A DNA stretch of 64,000 bases, taken from positions 16,058,001 to 16,122,000 of the forward strand of contig NC_088321.1 of NCBI RefSeq assembly GCF_910592395.1, given 5' to 3'. Both the position numbers and the translations under genes were made by a program. Below, piece after piece: positions 59,624-64,000 of the stretch. This DNA comes from Lineus longissimus. Its lineage: Eukaryota > Nemertea > Pilidiophora > Heteronemertea > Lineidae. Below the pieces are notes generated by a model. That model did no database searches and was not told the origin of the DNA. It saw only the letters and a program-made list of their open reading frames with translations. The stretch's first letter is position 1; each line of letters starts with the position of its first letter.

Positions 59624-62600
59624 ATGGGTGACCGACAGTGTGATTTTCCTGCCCTCCCTGTGGACAAAAGACTCATAAACATCAATTTTCCCACCACGCC
59701 AAACAACAGTTTGACGTCCACCCCATCCGGCCTTGAACCCAACCATGAACTGCCGAGTTTCAATAACGCCGAAACAGTGAGAAAAATCCAGGAGAAAAAA
59801 CGAAAATTGGAAAACTATGGCTTTGAGAATTCTGACAATGACTTGAGTTTTCCTTTCACCCCTCAGAACAGCACGGTTGATTCCCCGTTTGAAAGTTTCG
59901 CCCGTGAGCATAATTTGCCGAGTTTCTGCAACGCAGAGATGGTGGATAAGGTCAGAGTAAAACGGAAAAGTTTGGATATGCTACGGGAAGAAGGTGTTGC
60001 TCAATTGTCAATGGAGGAAGGACATACAGACAATATGGAGGACGCATTCGGATTCGATCCGTTCACGCCAAGTAATTCCGTCTCGGATCACAAATTTGAT
60101 AAATTTGCAAAAGAGGTGAATCTGCCGAGTATGCGGAATTCTGAAACGGTGAAACAGATTCGGGAAAAGAGGGAAAAGTTGAAACAGAACGTTTTGCAAA
60201 ATGCGGGATTTCCCAGCGAGGAGGGGGAGGGGTTATTAATAGACCTATCAGCAGACGCCGAACCCGTGATGGGCGACCACAATCCTTTGACGTACGAAGG
60301 GGCCAGAGATGAGTTCAACAAATCTGGTGACTTTTACGATTTTGAGAAATCGGCCGACTTCACACCTTTTACTCCGCAGAATAGCGCCAGTGGTCAAATG
60401 TTTGACCATTTCGCTCAGGAGCATGATCTGCCCAGTTTCAATTCCGCAGCTATGGTGGAAAAGATTTGCAAGAAAAAGAACTCGCTGCGAAAGGAACCTT
60501 GTGCGTCCAACGCCATCAACTTGTTAAAAAGTGTACCGTTCACACCCCAGAATAGCTACACGAATTTGGGATCTTTTGCACCTCTTCCTCAAACGGATAA
60601 ATATCTGTCGGAGGGATTCATGTTCGACCCTGATGAGCTGGTCTCACGAGTTGCAGCAAAACGCAAAATGTCTGAATGTCTGGATTTAGACGCCATTGAT
60701 AATGGCAACAGTTGTTCTTCAACTGATGAGGAAGTGATGTTCGCGTTCCAAGGGGATCTACCTGGACAAGCAGCTCTTGGCGAATTGGAGAAAGACACCC
60801 ATTCTAGCGCAAGCTCCGGGAGTGCGAGTCTCAGCGGGTATGAGAATTTCATGTGCGGTGTGAGTTCAAGTGACGAGGGTCTAAGTCGGCATATATGTGG
60901 CGATACTGGTGCTAGTAACATGAAAGAGTTTGACATCGGCAATAATTTTATTAAAGGGATTTTGGAATCGGCCGTAGACATTGTCAGAAAGGACCTATCA
61001 AAGCCTGTGATTGATAACGTTGTTGGCCAATCAGAGGGTCTGGTACCTGTTGATAGTGTAAGCCAATCATGTGGTGCGTCAGTGGTTCATGATTCTAGCG
61101 CAAGCTCGGGTAGTGCCAGTCTAAGCGCGTATGAGAATTTTATGTGCGGTGTGAGTTCAAGTGACGAGGGGTTAAGTCGGCATGTAGGTGGCGATACTGG
61201 TGCTTGTAACATGAAAGAGTTAGAAATTGCTCATAATTTTGTCGAAGGGATTTTGAAGACTGCAATAGACATTGTCAGAAGTGACCAATCCAAACCTGTG
61301 ATAGATAGCGTTGTCAGCCAGTCACAGGGTCAGATACAAGTTGATCCTATGGGCATTGCATTGGTTGATCAATTGGGAAGTAGTGATGACATTTACGAAT
61401 CAGAACCACTGTTAGATACCATCACAAATATGGACCAATCAGAGAGCCCGAGACATGATTCAAATTCAAAGAAAGCAGGCTTTTCATTGACAAGTACGCG
61501 AGTCAGATTCTCTGTTGATGATGAAGAATTATCGAAAGATGCATATTCTGATATGATCGCAGATGAAATTGCCGGGGACAGTGATGCTGTTGTCCCAATA
61601 GGGGGCATTCTACAAATAAATCATGAGGACACTTGGGAACAGAAAATGTTTACCCATAACTGGGATGGGGATTCATCCAATGACAGCTCAGATTCAGAAG
61701 GTCATGTGGGGTCATATGACGTTAACGCAATAAAACAAAATGGTGGTTCTTATGACATCGACGCGTTAAACCAAGATGTCGTCAAAAACGTTGCACAGAC
61801 ATTCGTCGATGACATCATAAAGGACGCTTGCGATAAATATCAAAATGAGGCTCAGGAAGCAGCGTTGAAAAAAGTTGCAGATGAATTTGTTGCGGGGGTG
61901 TTAAAAAGTGCGGCGGATGCATACGTTCAGAGCTGTGATGAGGCTGCAGAGGAATTTTGTGTGGAATTGATTCGGCAGGCGCTCGATGAGTTTTCGGCGC
62001 CGGATAAAAATGATGCGAGTGATGATACTGGTATCTTTGAGGCAAGCGATGGATTCATTAGCCCGGCCGGGGAACGATTAGGAAAACTGAGTAGCGTTGA
62101 TTCGGAAATTAGCAACGGATATCGCAAGGGGACACCGAAGTCTCTTAGCTTGGATAGTCCATTACAGTTCAGCAGACAGGAGAATATAGACTCGGAGGGG
62201 AACAATTCAGCGAAAAGATTAAAGAAAAATCTCAGTGAACCAACGCCGGGTTTTGGGCGCCGGATGAGCGATTTGGATATTGAGACAGAATATCTATGTT
62301 CCTATGATCCGCTATTTGGAAATATGGAGATTGTTTCTAGTCCGGATCATTCATTTTCAACGGACGCCACGCGCGATATTGCGGAGAATGAGAGTTTTAA
62401 ACGCATGAGGAAGGAATCGGGTATTTTTGATGATTCGGATGGCGAGGATATGGACTCCTTGAAAAAGTTTCTGGAATTGCGGGCAATGCAGGAACATTTT
62501 GCCGAAAAGGATGATTCGCCCTCTGGTGTGGAAAGTGTGAATTATAATGTCCCACCTGGCGCTGCAAGGAACAGTGCACCAGCTGGTGGCAGCTCCAAGA

Positions 62601-63993
62601 ACTTTAACTATAAAGTTCCCTCTGGTGGGAATTCTGTGAACTTTCAAGTACCACTTGAAAAGAGTTCGGTGAACTTTTGTAATCAGAATAATGATGGAGA
62701 TAATTGCAATAGTTATGGACCTAATTTATGCAGGCATTCTGATACAGGCCCAGCTGGTCGTTCAAGTAGGCCTAGTGCTGGTAGCAACAGAACAGTGTGT
62801 ACCGCTCACGACTCGGGAATTGATCCAGGGACTGAATATGTAAATGCCACATCTGGGGGACGAGGATCAAACACCTGGGGACGAGGTGATCCAGCTTGGG
62901 ATGTAGGTTCGCATGGAGTAGTGGAGACATGTGATATTGATAGATGTGAATCGGATCGGATTAAACAAGGTGTGTTTGATGGTGATAAGTTTGGATTAGG
63001 TGAAGTAGGCAAAAACGGAGTGAGGTTGGAAAGGCGTGATTTGGACGGGTCACCGCGAATCAGCCAGACTGATAGTGGAGTGAAATGGTCAAAACATGAC
63101 CAAACTTGGATCAGTAGGTTTGATGTAACGGCAACAGAAACTGATGCCTTATTGGATAACACTGATCACTATTTTCCAGAAACGGAAAAACCTGAGCGTC
63201 ACTTTGGAGTGAATTCGGCCGTCAGCGACGCCGATGCTTTTGAGGATTTATCTGAGCGTGAAGACAGCGAGGTATTCCTGGACGATTCTGCTGCAGCGTT
63301 GTTAGGAAGTGCCGCGGGAAGTCGAAGATCGAGCGCCAAATTCAGCGCAAGTAGCGTGAGAACTTGGAGCAGTCTTGGGAGCCGCAGTAGCAAGTCGGAT
63401 TATGGGAGTACGTCAGACCCTGGAGTAACTTTCGGAGATTATGTTCGAGACTTATTCATACATGTCAGACGTCACAACGGTGAGATCGTAGTTTTGCGGA
63501 AGACGTTCCTCCAGGATAAAATGTCGAGACTTGGCATCAAGATGGAGAAAGCGAGTCAGAAGGAGATATTTTATACGACAGCGGGCCGCATCAGCATCCA
63601 GGTAACAGTTAAATTCACAATTAGTTTGTAGTTTTGAAGGGGGTACGCTGTTTGTAATTACTGGTGGTCCAGGAAAATAGAATTGCAGTTATACACAATA
63701 CTGTAGTGTTGGTCAGTGGATGCAAGAGCAAGCCCATGCTCCTGACCTGGCCTGGCTATAGGAGAAGTTCCTATATCTATGCTCTATAGAGCCAGTTTCT
63801 ACTCTATAGAGGATTTATAACTGATCATTTTATCTTCATCTAGGTTGATTCGTTCCCGGAGTTTTTGGAAGACGGGACGAGGGTGATTGACGAGGATGGG
63901 TTCGTACAACTTCTCGGAGGACGATATGAGATTTCGCAAGATTTGCTGGACTCAGCCGATCGTCTTTGTAAGAAGATTGACGAGGTTAAAGAG
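59624..63993 (+). CDS. Acidic repeat protein with AKAP-like docking helices, 3' end beyond the window
   Basis: Exons 59624-63601 (1326 codons) and 63844-63993 (50 codons) join in phase 0; the second ends at a gtaggt donor 7 bp from the window edge. A 5' UTR exon probably starts at 59343. Residues 20-350 hold five repeats with (P)(F/T)TPxNS, then in most copies F-x-x-F-A-x-E-x-x-LPSF and a K/R-rich helix. Residues 394-560 hold two copies of a Ser-rich GYENFMCGVSSSDEGLSRH block, each followed by an amphipathic helix (NFIKGILESAVDIV, NFVEGILKTAIDIV). Three more such helices lie at 719-739, 750-768 and 773-790. These have the hydrophobic spacing of PKA RII-binding helices in AKAPs. An RVRF PP1-type motif lies at 626-629, and PKA-type sites RRMS (879-882) and RRSS (1234-1237) are present. 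I infer a kinase/phosphatase scaffold; the family is not recognised. Confidence 0.75.
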
Positions 63994-64000
63994 GTAGGTT

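Overview
The window is nuclear DNA of an invertebrate animal. The evidence is spliced genes with GT-AG introns of up to 15 kb, animal gene families (poly-C2H2 zinc-finger proteins, HYPK, Golgi alpha-mannosidase II, Prune), an L2/CR1-like LINE end, tRNA-derived SINE-like pieces, short foldback elements and many minisatellites. A marine lophotrochozoan or invertebrate deuterostome would fit. The sequence alone does not settle the phylum.

Layout. (1) 1-5784, minus: a large C2H2 zinc-finger gene whose 3' end lies off the left edge. (2) 7465-10530, minus: an intact 1021-residue zinc-finger protein in one exon. (3) 11093-12569: a broken inverted duplication whose arms carry a promoter-like block; its right arm abuts HYPK. 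(4) 12649-13546, plus: HYPK in three exons, 121 aa. (5) 16138-31507, minus: Golgi alpha-mannosidase II, every reading phase closing to a 1187-residue protein, with two alternative first exons 6.3 kb apart, each encoding a signal anchor. HYPK and the mannosidase converge; their putative poly(A) signals are about 160 bp apart. (6) 33730-56997, plus: Prune, a DHH phosphoesterase, in eight coding exons with a 15.2 kb first intron full of repeats. An apparently unrelated exon-like ORF lies in a later intron. (7) 59343 to the right edge, plus: a 1376-residue (so far) acidic scaffold-like protein with five TP-x-NS/LPSF repeats, five amphipathic helices resembling PKA-RII docking helices, an RVxF PP1 motif and PKA-type sites. 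I cannot name its family.

The genes do not form one pathway. HYPK acts with the NatA N-terminal acetyltransferase at the ribosome, mannosidase II acts in Golgi N-glycan maturation, Prune is a cytosolic phosphoesterase, and the zinc-finger proteins are probably nuclear regulators. Splice sites were assigned by eye from GT/AG signals, reading-phase continuity and remembered family sequences. No alignment or transcript data were available.
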